NCBI GenBank assembly: GCA_964649725.1
Contig: CAZYTM010000004.1
Coordinates: 62,001 to 126,000, forward strand
Direction of reading: 5' to 3'
DNA length: 64,000 bases
Source of the DNA: CAZYTM01 sp964649725
GTDB lineage: Bacteria; Desulfobacterota; Desulfuromonadia; Geobacterales; Geobacteraceae
The first letter of the stretch is position 1; each line of letters starts with the position of its first letter. Under the pieces are notes generated by a model. The model did no database searches and was not told where the DNA came from. It worked only from the letters and a program-made list of their open reading frames with translations. The position numbers and the translations under genes are program-made. This document shows positions 1 through 7,932 of the stretch, piece by piece.

Positions 1-621
1 AAGCAGTTTTCTGTTAAGTATTTTATATATGCTTCCAGTTCCTCGGTTTATGGGGATAGCTCGCGAGTTCCCTTTAGTGAGAACGACCCAGTAGATAATC
101 CGATATCTCCTTATGCAGCCACTAAGAAGGCAGGTGAACTTATCTGCCATACATATCATCATCTGTATGCAATAAATATTGCCTGTCTTCGGTTTTTTAC
201 CGTTTATGGCCCCCGCCAGAGGCCTGATTTGGCAATTAATAAATTTACCCGCTTGATTGATGCTGGCATGCCAATACCATTTTACGGTGATGGCAAAACT
301 TCACGTGACTATACTTTTATTGATGACATTATTGATGGCGTAGAACGAGCAATTAACTGGGTTGTGGATAGTGAAAAACGATATTCGATTTTTAATTTAG
401 GTGAGTCGCAGACTGTTGAGTTAAGAAGGTTGGTGGAGGTGATAGAGTCTTCATTAGGGAAAAAAGCGATACTCGACATGCAACCTATACAGCCTGGTGA
501 TGTGCCACGCACCTGTGCGGATATAACTAAATCTACTTCAGTTTTAGGGTACCAGCCAAAGACTACAATAGAAAAAGGTGTCAGAGAGTTCGTAGACTGG
601 TATCTAAAAGAATGCAAATAA
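1..621 (+). CDS. NAD-dependent sugar-nucleotide epimerase, C-terminal part (UDP-glucuronate 4-epimerase-like)
   Basis: The reading frame is open from the first base, so the 5' part lies outside the window. About 206 residues remain of a family that is usually 310-340 long. They include the SSSSVYG strand with the catalytic serine, the YAATK form of the YxxxK catalytic pair, and a VYGPRQRPD segment typical of GalE/UDP-glucuronate epimerases. RDYTFIDDI further on is also characteristic of the extended short-chain dehydrogenase family. The missing part holds the NAD-binding GxxGxxG motif. The likely role is interconversion of nucleotide sugars in the cytoplasm for surface polysaccharide or LPS synthesis. 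GalE-like or dTDP-glucose dehydratase-like specificity cannot be excluded without the N-terminus. The gene ends just before an initiator tRNA with its own promoter. Confidence 0.85.
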   Translation, partial: KQFSVKYFIYASSSSVYGDSSRVPFSENDPVDNPISPYAATKKAGELICHTYHHLYAINIACLRFFTVYGPRQRPDLAINKFTRLIDAGMPIPFYGDGKTSRDYTFIDDIIDGVERAINWVVDSEKRYSIFNLGESQTVELRRLVEVIESSLGKKAILDMQPIQPGDVPRTCADITKSTSVLGYQPKTTIEKGVREFVDWYLKECK

Positions 622-631
622 TTCTTTTTTA

Positions 632-661
632 TTGACTTAAGTTAAAGATAAGTGTTATAAA
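632..661 (+). promoter_or_regulatory. Sigma-70 promoter of tRNA-fMet
   Basis: TTGACT at 632-637 and TATAAA at 656-661 are separated by 18 bases. The -10 box ends 17 bases before the mature tRNA, so transcription would start about ten bases upstream of it. Confidence 0.75.
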
Positions 662-678
662 AACAATTCGTCAAATGA

Positions 679-755
<77 letters not shown>

Positions 756-766
756 AAATAAATCAG

Positions 767-797
767 GGACTTGCACTATCTGGCAAGTCCTTTTTTT
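767..797 (+). terminator. Intrinsic terminator after tRNA-fMet
   Basis: GGACTTGC (767-774) pairs perfectly with GCAAGTCC (783-790), and a run of seven T follows. Confidence 0.85.
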
Positions 798-856
798 ATG
801 CGTTTATATAAGTCTAAACAGTAGTCAAACAATATCTGGTAACCATTCAGGTAGTC

Positions 857-885
857 TTGACATTTCCACGTATGTGGTGTTAAAT
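857..885 (+). promoter_or_regulatory. Candidate promoter of the RCC1-repeat gene
   Basis: TTGACA at 857-862 and TTAAAT at 880-885 have a 17-base spacer. A start near 892 would make the GTG at 893 leaderless and supports the ATG codons at 917/920 as the real start. Confidence 0.5.
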
Positions 886-916
886 CCGACATGTGAATTC
901 AACGGTACTGGGGAAG

Positions 917-2068
917 ATGATGAGCATTTATCATGGGTTTGTTCTGTTTTTATTGGCATTGGTGCTAAGTGCTTGTGGAAGTGGTGGATCAGGAATTCAG
1001 GCGACTAATACGACTATTTTCAATGCACATTCTGCTGTCCTAGGTCCTATGAGTTCGGTGCGCACATGGGGCTATAACGGCTTTGGTCAAATCGGTGACG
1101 ATACTACTATAAATCGTAATACTCCTTTTACTATAGCTACTGCAACTTTATCTGGAGTGAGTGATGTAGCTGTTGGTGCAGACCACACTGTTGTAGTTGC
1201 ACGTGGCAAAGTCTGGTGTTGGGGTTATAATGGTTACGGACAGTTGGGAGATGGCTCTACAGGGTCACAGCAAAAACCTAAACTTATAGATGTCGGTGAT
1301 GCTAATATACTGGTAAAGGCAGTGGCGGCTGGAGCCAGCCATACTTTAGCGCTAAAAACTGACGGAACTGTTTGGGGGTGGGGTTATAACGGACTTGGGC
1401 AGTTAGGTGATGGGACTAATACCAATAGAGTTACACCTGTGAAAATACCGAGTTTGGCAAATGTAACCGCAATTGCTGCCGGAGGGAGTCATTCACTTGC
1501 TCTGAAATCAGACGGGACTGTATGGGCTTGGGGAAACAACAATAATGGCCAACTAGGAGACGGAAGCACCTTATATCATATTGTCCCGCAACAAATAGCT
1601 GGATTGTCAGGAGTTACCCAAATTGCCGCAGGTGGCAGTACCAGTGCTGCCCTTCGTGATGATTTAACCAACAATATTGTATGGGTTTGGGGGTATAACT
1701 ATTTTGGTCAGGTTGGTGATGGAACAAATATCGATAAATCAGTTCCTACTGTTGTAGTCGGTCTTCCTGCTATCGGCAGCATTACTTGTGCGCTTGATCA
1801 TATATTGGCTTTGGACAAATCAGGTGCATTATGGAGTTGGGGGTATAATTTTTATGGTCAATTAGGTGACGGGACAACAATAAACAGGAATTCTCCGATT
1901 TCAGTTACAAATTTTTCCTCAGGTACATCGGTAATTGCATTTGGGCATCATTCTCTTGCAAAAAAGAGCGATGGGACTTTATGGTCGTGGGGTTATAATA
2001 AGTTTGGTCAATTAGGGAATGCTACAAATATTGACAGTTCAATCCCAGTGGTGGTTTCTGGATTCTAG
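917..2068 (+). CDS. RCC1-repeat beta-propeller lipoprotein
   Basis: The product is an exported lipoprotein of about 383 residues. It has a signal peptide ending in the lipobox LSAC, then a Gly/Ser linker. Seven repeats follow with the core GYN-x-x-GQLGDGT, matching the seven blades of an RCC1 propeller. Bacterial RCC1 proteins are usually surface or secreted, with unknown ligands; GTPase exchange activity is not implied. The start is uncertain: GTG 893, ATG 917 or ATG 920 are in frame, and a GGGGAAG stretch directly before 917 best serves ATG 920. It is a single-gene unit between two tRNA genes, with its own candidate promoter upstream. The repeats are very alike, so the copy number may vary between strains. 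No neighbour reveals its role. Confidence 0.85.
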   Translation: MMSIYHGFVLFLLALVLSACGSGGSGIQATNTTIFNAHSAVLGPMSSVRTWGYNGFGQIGDDTTINRNTPFTIATATLSGVSDVAVGADHTVVVARGKVWCWGYNGYGQLGDGSTGSQQKPKLIDVGDANILVKAVAAGASHTLALKTDGTVWGWGYNGLGQLGDGTNTNRVTPVKIPSLANVTAIAAGGSHSLALKSDGTVWAWGNNNNGQLGDGSTLYHIVPQQIAGLSGVTQIAAGGSTSAALRDDLTNNIVWVWGYNYFGQVGDGTNIDKSVPTVVVGLPAIGSITCALDHILALDKSGALWSWGYNFYGQLGDGTTINRNSPISVTNFSSGTSVIAFGHHSLAKKSDGTLWSWGYNKFGQLGNATNIDSSIPVVVSGF

Positions 2069-2094
2069 CAATACTGTTAAGGGATTCATTTAAC

Positions 2095-2123
2095 TTGACA
2101 AGATTTCTATCCTAAGGTATAAA
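2095..2123 (+). promoter_or_regulatory. Strong sigma-70 promoter upstream of a terminator hairpin and tRNA-CAT
   Basis: A perfect -35 box TTGACA (2095-2100), a 17-base spacer and TATAAA (2118-2123). It lies 27 bases after the RCC1 stop codon and points toward a complete intrinsic terminator only about 40 bases downstream, then toward tRNA-CAT and tilS. Confidence 0.75.
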
Positions 2124-2129
2124 ACTGTT

Positions 2130-2194
2130 CCCAGTCGTGGCATAAAAAACCGTATCTCTGCCTCTTTGGCATCCCCAAGGAGGTTTTTTATGCC
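2130..2194 (+). ncRNA. Candidate small RNA or attenuator between RCC1 gene and tRNA-CAT
   Basis: From the predicted start near 2130, a transcript of about 60 bases would end at a textbook intrinsic terminator: a nine-pair stem CCTCTTTGG (2161-2169) with CCAAGGAGG (2175-2183), then six T (2184-2189). A second perfect 13-base dyad, GGCATAAAAAACC (2139-2151) with GGTTTTTTATGCC (2182-2194), overlaps the stem base and T-run, so the two pairings compete. It may be a free small RNA, an attenuator controlling tRNA-CAT and tilS, or simply a bidirectional terminator of the RCC1 gene. Confidence 0.45.
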
Positions 2195-2210
2195 AGGGAT
2201 GTAACTTGAA

Positions 2211-2292
<82 letters not shown>

Positions 2293-2298
2293 CTTGAA

Positions 2299-2326
2299 AG
2301 CCCTTCTGATTACAGAGGGGCTTTTT
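2299..2326 (+). terminator. Intrinsic terminator after tRNA-CAT
   Basis: AGCCCTTCTG (2299-2308) pairs with CAGAGGGGCT (2313-2322), with one T-G wobble, and a T-run follows. Confidence 0.8.
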
Positions 2327-2384
2327 CCATTTCTGCTAAAGATGCTGTGACAATAGATCTGATTTTTGGTACATATGAATTGTT

Positions 2385-3767
2385 ATGTTGAATACTGTCA
2401 AGAAAACAATCAGCCGCTACAATTTATTTTCAGCAGGTGACACAGTCATTGTTGCCGTCTCTGGCGGTGCTGATTCGGTGGCGCTTCTTGATTTTTTGGC
2501 TGTAACTGGTAAATATCAGCTAAATCTTATAGTCGCGCACTTAAATCATTGTTTGCGTGGCAAAGAATCAGATGATGATGAGAGTTTTGTTAGATGTCTA
2601 GCCAGTAGCTATGGCCTGAATATGGAGAGTCGTCGGGTTGATGTATCTGAATTAAGCAGAAATTACCGAATGTCGCTAGAACAGGCAGGACGTAAAGCTC
2701 GCTACGATTTTTTTTGTGAACTGCTACATCGTTTTAATGCTAGAACAATTGCTCTTGCCCATCATGCGGATGATCAGGCGGAGACCGTTTTGCTTCGACT
2801 ATTACGAGGTGCTGCTACTACCGGGCTCTCTGCAATGGCACCATTTTCTTCGGGTAGATATGTTCGACCACTGCTTGAAGTAACTCGAAGTGAGATCGAG
2901 TATTATTGCAAATACAGAAAACTGAGCTATCGAACAGACAGTTCCAACATGGATATTAAATACTTACGAAATCGAATCCGGCATGAACTTCTTCCTATTC
3001 TCTCTCAGTACAATCCTGCTATTGCCGATCGTTTGGTTTCTACCGCAACAGCCTTGAATGCTGATGAAATTCTTCTTGAATCGATTACAGATAAGTATTT
3101 TAGCCGTTATGCGATCATGCAGGATGAGACGGTCCAATTTTGTTTGGCAGACATCAAAAATGAGCCTTCTGGTCTTAGGATGCGTTTGTACAGGCGTGCG
3201 ATTCAAGAAATTGCTGGGGATCTGGCTAGAATCGGAAGCCGACATTTACAGGCTATTGATGATGTGGTAATGGGTGTTAAGCCAAACCTCAAATTAGCAC
3301 TTCCAGATTCTCTTGCACTCATGCGACATTATGATAAATTATTTTTTCAGTATTCGAGAACAGTGGATCAATCAATTATTGTCGATTTGCTTATTGATGG
3401 GCCTGGTAGCTATCCTTTTGGGGATGTTGGGATAATCACTATTGATAAGGTGCCAATCCCATCTTCTCTTGAAAATATTCCAGCTACGATCGCATATTTT
3501 AATCCAGAACAGACGCCTTTCCCTTGGATGGTTCGTGCTTTTAGACAGGGAGACCGTTTTGCTCCCTTCGGTTTGGGGGGGAGTAAGAAATTAAAGAACT
3601 TTTTCATCGACAATAAAGTCCCAAGAGAACATCGTCGACTTATACCGCTTCTCTTTTGTGGGCCACGACTTCTCTGGGTTTGTGGTATGAGACTTGGTGA
3701 TGACCCGGCTGTGCGATTAACTGAAAACATAGTATGGCGGGTCAATTTTGACGTATTTTGTGCCTAA
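2385..3767 (+). CDS. tilS: tRNA(Ile)-lysidine synthase TilS
   Basis: TilS attaches lysine to C34 of tRNA-Ile(CAU), so that the tRNA decodes AUA and is charged with isoleucine. The 460-residue product has the ATP-pyrophosphatase P-loop SGGADS at residues 26-31. The HHADDQAETVLLRLLRG segment typical of the family follows. A middle linker and a C-terminal TilS_C domain complete the enzyme. Length fits the long, three-domain form. Start ATG 2385 has no strong ribosome site. It lies about 60 bases after the terminator of the upstream CAT tRNA, a tRNA class it may modify. ftsH follows after a 111-base gap, as in Geobacter. Confidence 0.95.
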   Translation: MLNTVKKTISRYNLFSAGDTVIVAVSGGADSVALLDFLAVTGKYQLNLIVAHLNHCLRGKESDDDESFVRCLASSYGLNMESRRVDVSELSRNYRMSLEQAGRKARYDFFCELLHRFNARTIALAHHADDQAETVLLRLLRGAATTGLSAMAPFSSGRYVRPLLEVTRSEIEYYCKYRKLSYRTDSSNMDIKYLRNRIRHELLPILSQYNPAIADRLVSTATALNADEILLESITDKYFSRYAIMQDETVQFCLADIKNEPSGLRMRLYRRAIQEIAGDLARIGSRHLQAIDDVVMGVKPNLKLALPDSLALMRHYDKLFFQYSRTVDQSIIVDLLIDGPGSYPFGDVGIITIDKVPIPSSLENIPATIAYFNPEQTPFPWMVRAFRQGDRFAPFGLGGSKKLKNFFIDNKVPREHRRLIPLLFCGPRLLWVCGMRLGDDPAVRLTENIVWRVNFDVFCA

Positions 3768-3878
3768 AGCTCTTGTAATGGAACAACCTTTATGGTAACG
3801 TTTCACAGCTATAAGTAGGTCTTAATATAACACTATAGATAAAGTAGCAGTGCTTAAACCACTAGCATACAATTAGAT

Positions 3879-5729
3879 ATGGGGGTAACTTTGAACCAGT
3901 TTTACAGAAATCTTGCATTATGGCTTGTAATAAGCTTGATGATGATCTTGTTGTTCAATCTATTTAATAAACCGAAACCTCAACAGGACAAACTTAGCTA
4001 TAGCGATTTCATTACTGCTATTGATGCTGGCAAAGTAGTATCTGTTACCATTCAGGGTAATGATATTATCGGGAAGTATGTAGACGGGAAGGATTTCCGT
4101 ACATACAAGCCTCTTGATGCCAAAGTCACTGACAAACTGATTGAAAAAAAAGTAACTATATCAGCTAGACCTGAAGAAGAAAAAGTCTCATGGTTTTCTA
4201 TCTTTATCTCTTGGTTCCCACTGATACTTCTTGTCGGCGTCTGGATATTTTTCATGCGACAAATGCAGGCTGGTGGCGGCAAGGCTATGTCATTTGGGAA
4301 AAGCCGCGCCAAGCTTCTGACCGAAGCGCAGGGTAAGATTACCTTCGAGGATGTTGCTGGCATTGAAGAAGCTAAAGAAGAATTAGAAGAGATTATTTCT
4401 TTCCTTAAGGATCCAAAGAAATTCACAAAATTGGGGGGGAGGATACCTAAGGGGGTTTTGCTAATGGGCCCTCCCGGCACAGGTAAAACTCTGTTGGCAC
4501 GTGCAATAGCAGGTGAGGCAGGGGTTCCTTTCTTCTCCATCTCGGGTTCTGATTTCGTGGAGATGTTTGTCGGAGTTGGTGCAAGTAGAGTGCGTGATCT
4601 TTTTGTGCAGGGGAAAAAAAGTGCCCCTTGTATCATTTTTATAGATGAAATTGATGCAGTCGGTCGCCATCGTGGCGCGGGGCTTGGTGGTGGTCATGAT
4701 GAAAGAGAGCAGACTCTAAATCAGTTGCTTGTTGAGATGGACGGCTTTGAGTCTAATGAGGGAGTAATATTGATTGCCGCAACCAACCGACCAGATGTGC
4801 TTGATCCTGCTCTTATGCGTCCAGGGCGTTTTGATCGTCAGGTAGTAGTGCCTCGACCTGATGTTAAGGGGCGTGAAGCTATACTTAAAGTTCATGCCAA
4901 GAAGACACCTCTCGGCCCCAGCGTCGAACTTGCTGTTGTCGCTCGTGGTACTCCCGGGTTTTCAGGTGCTGATCTTGCAAATGTAGTGAATGAAGCAGCA
5001 CTTCTAGCAGCCCGTAAAGACAAAAGCGTTGTTGATATGCAGGATTTTGATGATGCAAAAGATAAAGTTCTGATGGGTGTTGAGCGTCGTAGTATGGTTA
5101 TTTCCGAGGAAGAAAAGAAGAATACTGCTTACCATGAAGCAGGCCATACCCTGGTAGCGAAATTAATCCCAGGCACTGACCCGGTTCACAAGGTCTCGAT
5201 AATCCCACGTGGCCGAGCTCTTGGTGTGACAATGCAACTACCGATAGAAGATAAACACAGTTATTCGAAAGAGTCGCTCCTAAATCGTATTGCTGTGCTT
5301 ATGGGGGGAAGAGCAGCTGAAGAGATTATCTTCAATACTATGACCACCGGTGCAGGTAACGATATTGAACGGGCCACTGAAATAGCCAGGAAAATGATCT
5401 GTGAGTGGGGGATGAGTGAAAAACTTGGGCCGGTTAGTTTTGGCAAGAAGGACGAACAGATTTTTCTTGGTCGTGAGATGTCTACCCATAAGAACTATAG
5501 TGAGGCAATAGCTGTTGAGATTGATATGGAGATCAAACGCATCGTCGAAGAGAATTATTCGAGAGTCCTCAAATTGTTAAGTGACAATGTGGCAGTATTA
5601 CATAAGCTATCCCATGAACTTATTGAAAAGGAAAATCTTAGTGGTGATGAAGTAGAAAGGATAGTTTCAGGTGAGTTGAACCTTCAAACTTCGACATTGA
5701 CTCCGGCATCAATACCGGCAGATAATTAA
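3879..5729 (+). CDS. ftsH: ATP-dependent zinc metalloprotease FtsH
   Basis: A membrane-anchored AAA+ protease for quality control of membrane and short-lived cytosolic proteins. Two N-terminal membrane helices (about 11-31 and 104-126) flank a small periplasmic domain. The AAA domain has Walker A GPPGTGKT (197-204) and Walker B IIFIDEID (252-259). The zinc site is HEAGH (419-423). At 616 residues it is of normal length. ATG 3879 is given, but TTG 3891 is a strong alternative: it is preceded by GGGGG at 3881-3885 and gives the N-terminus MNQFYRN usual in Geobacter. It lies between tilS and folP, a conserved order. Confidence 0.97.
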   Translation: MGVTLNQFYRNLALWLVISLMMILLFNLFNKPKPQQDKLSYSDFITAIDAGKVVSVTIQGNDIIGKYVDGKDFRTYKPLDAKVTDKLIEKKVTISARPEEEKVSWFSIFISWFPLILLVGVWIFFMRQMQAGGGKAMSFGKSRAKLLTEAQGKITFEDVAGIEEAKEELEEIISFLKDPKKFTKLGGRIPKGVLLMGPPGTGKTLLARAIAGEAGVPFFSISGSDFVEMFVGVGASRVRDLFVQGKKSAPCIIFIDEIDAVGRHRGAGLGGGHDEREQTLNQLLVEMDGFESNEGVILIAATNRPDVLDPALMRPGRFDRQVVVPRPDVKGREAILKVHAKKTPLGPSVELAVVARGTPGFSGADLANVVNEAALLAARKDKSVVDMQDFDDAKDKVLMGVERRSMVISEEEKKNTAYHEAGHTLVAKLIPGTDPVHKVSIIPRGRALGVTMQLPIEDKHSYSKESLLNRIAVLMGGRAAEEIIFNTMTTGAGNDIERATEIARKMICEWGMSEKLGPVSFGKKDEQIFLGREMSTHKNYSEAIAVEIDMEIKRIVEENYSRVLKLLSDNVAVLHKLSHELIEKENLSGDEVERIVSGELNLQTSTLTPASIPADN

Positions 5730-5757
5730 TTTAATTTTTTTGCTGTTTGATAACTGC

Positions 5758-5793
5758 TGATAATGATAGTGCTATTATTATCAATGATATAAT
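5758..5793 (+). promoter_or_regulatory. Fur-box-like palindrome and -10 element upstream of folP
   Basis: TGATAATGATA (5758-5768) and TATTATTATCA (5773-5783) form an 11-base inverted repeat with one mismatch and a 4-base centre. The half-sites resemble the Fur consensus GATAATGAT. A perfect -10 box TATAAT follows at 5788-5793, with no good -35 box, as for a regulated promoter. Whether Fur binds is inference. Confidence 0.45.
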
Positions 5794-5826
5794 CCCACCG
5801 TATCTGCTCGTACCGGAGAGAATCTC

Positions 5827-6702
5827 ATGGTTCTGGGTGTAACCAGACAATCTGTATCATGGGATATTGGTCGGCGCAGTATCGATCTCTCTTCTCGTCC
5901 ATGTATCATGGGCATACTCAATTTATCCCCAGACTCTTTCTCCGATGGTAATCATTTGCTGACAGTAGACTTGGCTATTGAAAAAGCCCTAGCAATGGAG
6001 TCAGAGGGAGCAGATATTATTGACATAGGTGGAGAGAGTACGCGCCCCGGCGCAATACCTATTTCTGCAGGAGAGGAGCTTGATAGAGTTTTGCCTGTAA
6101 TCGAACGATTGGCTGAGGTTATAACAGTTCCGCTATCGATTGATACCTATAAGGCTGATGTTGCCAGGAATGCAATTGCTGCAGGAGTCGAAATTGTTAA
6201 TGATATAAGTGCCATGACATTTGACAGTGCAATGGCTGGCGTCATAGCTTCAACTGGAGTTGGAGTTGTTCTTATGCATACTCGTGGTCACCCAGTTGAT
6301 ATGCAAAATCATACGGAATATGAATCTTTAGTAGAAGAGATAATCGAGTACTTCAAACAAGTAATGAAGAGCGGTGAAACAGTAGGTATTCAACGTAATA
6401 GGATGGTAATCGATCCAGGGATTGGGTTTGGGAAAAGTGTTGCGGGGAATCTCGAAATACTTTGCCGATTACAGGATTTCTGCATCCTGGAAAGGCCGAT
6501 TCTTATTGGTACATCAAGAAAATCTTTTATAGGTAATGTATTAGGGCGTGATGTGAATGAACGACTTTATGGAACTGCTGCAACAGTTGCACTTGCTGTG
6601 GCTGCCGGGGCCATGATCATCCGGGTTCATGATGTATGGGAAATGCGTGATGTGGCAGATATGACTATGGCTATTTGCACAAAACGTAGTGAAAATTGTT
6701 AA
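5827..6702 (+). CDS. folP: Dihydropteroate synthase
   Basis: Condenses p-aminobenzoate with the pterin pyrophosphate in cytoplasmic folate synthesis, the target of sulfonamides. Both family signatures are present: MGILNLSPDSFSDG at residues 28-41 and DIGGESTRPGA at 66-76. Later conserved segments include IDTYKADVA, NDIS and IGTSRKSF. Its 291 residues are normal length. ATG 5827 has a GGAGAG ribosome site seven bases upstream. It opens a tight operon with cdaA, ybbR and glmM. FtsH upstream is separated by a palindromic element with a -10 box. Confidence 0.96.
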   Translation: MVLGVTRQSVSWDIGRRSIDLSSRPCIMGILNLSPDSFSDGNHLLTVDLAIEKALAMESEGADIIDIGGESTRPGAIPISAGEELDRVLPVIERLAEVITVPLSIDTYKADVARNAIAAGVEIVNDISAMTFDSAMAGVIASTGVGVVLMHTRGHPVDMQNHTEYESLVEEIIEYFKQVMKSGETVGIQRNRMVIDPGIGFGKSVAGNLEILCRLQDFCILERPILIGTSRKSFIGNVLGRDVNERLYGTAATVALAVAAGAMIIRVHDVWEMRDVADMTMAICTKRSENC

Positions 6703-6765
6703 TTATGTGCGTTTTATTGCACAGTAACATGCAGATTTCGTTAGTGTTTAGTTGTGGTGATTCGC

Positions 6766-7533
6766 ATGACAGATGTTCTGAAAAATTTTGCTTGGATACT
6801 CGATATAATCGATATTGCCTTGGTTGCAGTTATCATTTATCGTCTTATATTGCTATTGAAAGGTGCTCTTGCAGTTCGCGTTGTCATATCATTGATTATT
6901 CTTTTCGGAGCTTTTGGCATCGCACGATTAATTGGTTTAAACGCGCTATCCTGGTTGTTCGAAAATTTTGTCGGTTCGTTACTACTGGTTCTGGTAGTAA
7001 TTTTTCAGCATGATATTCGCCGAACCCTTGTCTCTGTTACCAGAAATCGTTTAGGTTATGATCGTAACAGGGAAATATCAGCAGAAATACTTGATGCGTT
7101 AATTGATAGTTGTGAATCATTAGCGAGCAAACATATTGGTGCACTTATAGTAGTTGAAAGAGGGATGTCGCTTGATAACTACCTAGCAGTTGGTACTGAA
7201 ATTGATGCTAAAGTTACTAGCGAACTTATTACATCGATTTTTCTGCCCTATTCACCTATTCATGATGGGGCTGTGATCATCCAAAAAGGAAAACTTACTC
7301 GAGCGGGTTGTTTCCTGCCTCTTACTCAAAATACTGAAATAAGCAAAACTTTTGGGACACGTCACAGGGCGGCAATCGGTTTAACCGAAATTGTTGATTC
7401 AGTCGTTGTCGTGGTGTCTGAGGAGACAGGCAGTATATCAGTTGCTGTCGCAGGAAGGATAACTAGAAACCTTGACCGGCATTCACTTCAGAAGTTGTTG
7501 AAGCGTCTGTTGGAATCTCGATGGTTACAATGA
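6766..7533 (+). CDS. cdaA: Diadenylate cyclase CdaA (c-di-AMP synthase)
   Basis: Makes the second messenger c-di-AMP from two ATP. Three N-terminal membrane helices (about 9-29, 34-54, 58-80) are followed by a DisA_N cyclase domain. Its catalytic motifs are visible: HDGA (aspartate at residue 167) and GTRHRAA (197-203). I chose ATG 6766, giving 255 residues, because a GGTGA site lies five bases upstream; the in-frame GTG at 6754 would add four residues. The cdaA-ybbR-glmM order is the classic module in which YbbR and GlmM bind and tune the cyclase. Cell-wall precursor supply and c-di-AMP level are therefore probably linked. Confidence 0.95.
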   Translation: MTDVLKNFAWILDIIDIALVAVIIYRLILLLKGALAVRVVISLIILFGAFGIARLIGLNALSWLFENFVGSLLLVLVVIFQHDIRRTLVSVTRNRLGYDRNREISAEILDALIDSCESLASKHIGALIVVERGMSLDNYLAVGTEIDAKVTSELITSIFLPYSPIHDGAVIIQKGKLTRAGCFLPLTQNTEISKTFGTRHRAAIGLTEIVDSVVVVVSEETGSISVAVAGRITRNLDRHSLQKLLKRLLESRWLQ

Positions 7534-7910
7534 GAATATCGGAGATGTTTGCTAACAACTTGCACCTCAAAGCTTTGGCTTTGCTCCTTGCTAGTATCCT
7601 CTGGCTGTTCGTGATGGCCGAGAGAGATTCGGAAATAGAGGTCAATGCAACGATTGAAGTCATAAATCTAGCAAATAATTTAGCGGTATCTAGTACTTTA
7701 CCTCAGTTCATTGATTTGAAAATAGCAGGCCCAAAGATACTACTTATGAAGCCAAGCATCAAAAAGCTTACTGTGCCACTCGATATGGGTAATCTAAAGC
7801 CTGGCATGGTTCTATTTACAGGGTTTGAAAAGAAGATTCAACTCCCTCCGGGAGTTCGCTTGACTAGGATCAACCCGACTACCTTGGAAATATGTTTAAT
7901 AACAAAATAA
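7521..7910 (+). CDS. YbbR-domain protein, CdaR-like regulator of CdaA
   Basis: The product has 129 residues: an N-terminal membrane anchor (about 17-33, ending LWLFVMAERD) and a single YbbR domain outside the membrane. Bacillus CdaR has four such domains, so this is a minimal one-domain version, as is usual in Geobacter-type genomes. It starts inside cdaA with a 13-base overlap, implying translational coupling. By family knowledge, YbbR proteins contact CdaA in the membrane and modulate c-di-AMP synthesis; that role is inferred here from context. ATG 7530 is an alternative start. Confidence 0.85.
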   Translation: MVTMRISEMFANNLHLKALALLLASILWLFVMAERDSEIEVNATIEVINLANNLAVSSTLPQFIDLKIAGPKILLMKPSIKKLTVPLDMGNLKPGMVLFTGFEKKIQLPPGVRLTRINPTTLEICLITK

Positions 7911-7932
7911 CTATAACTGTTGGAGAAGTATC

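Noticed and set aside
4052..4636. 194-codon frame antisense to ftsH
   Set aside because: Lies entirely within a strongly conserved gene; composition follows the sense codons, and there is no ribosome site.
6696..7013. 105-codon + frame overlapping folP end and cdaA
   Set aside because: Cysteine/serine-rich shadow of the membrane part of cdaA, out of frame, no ribosome site.
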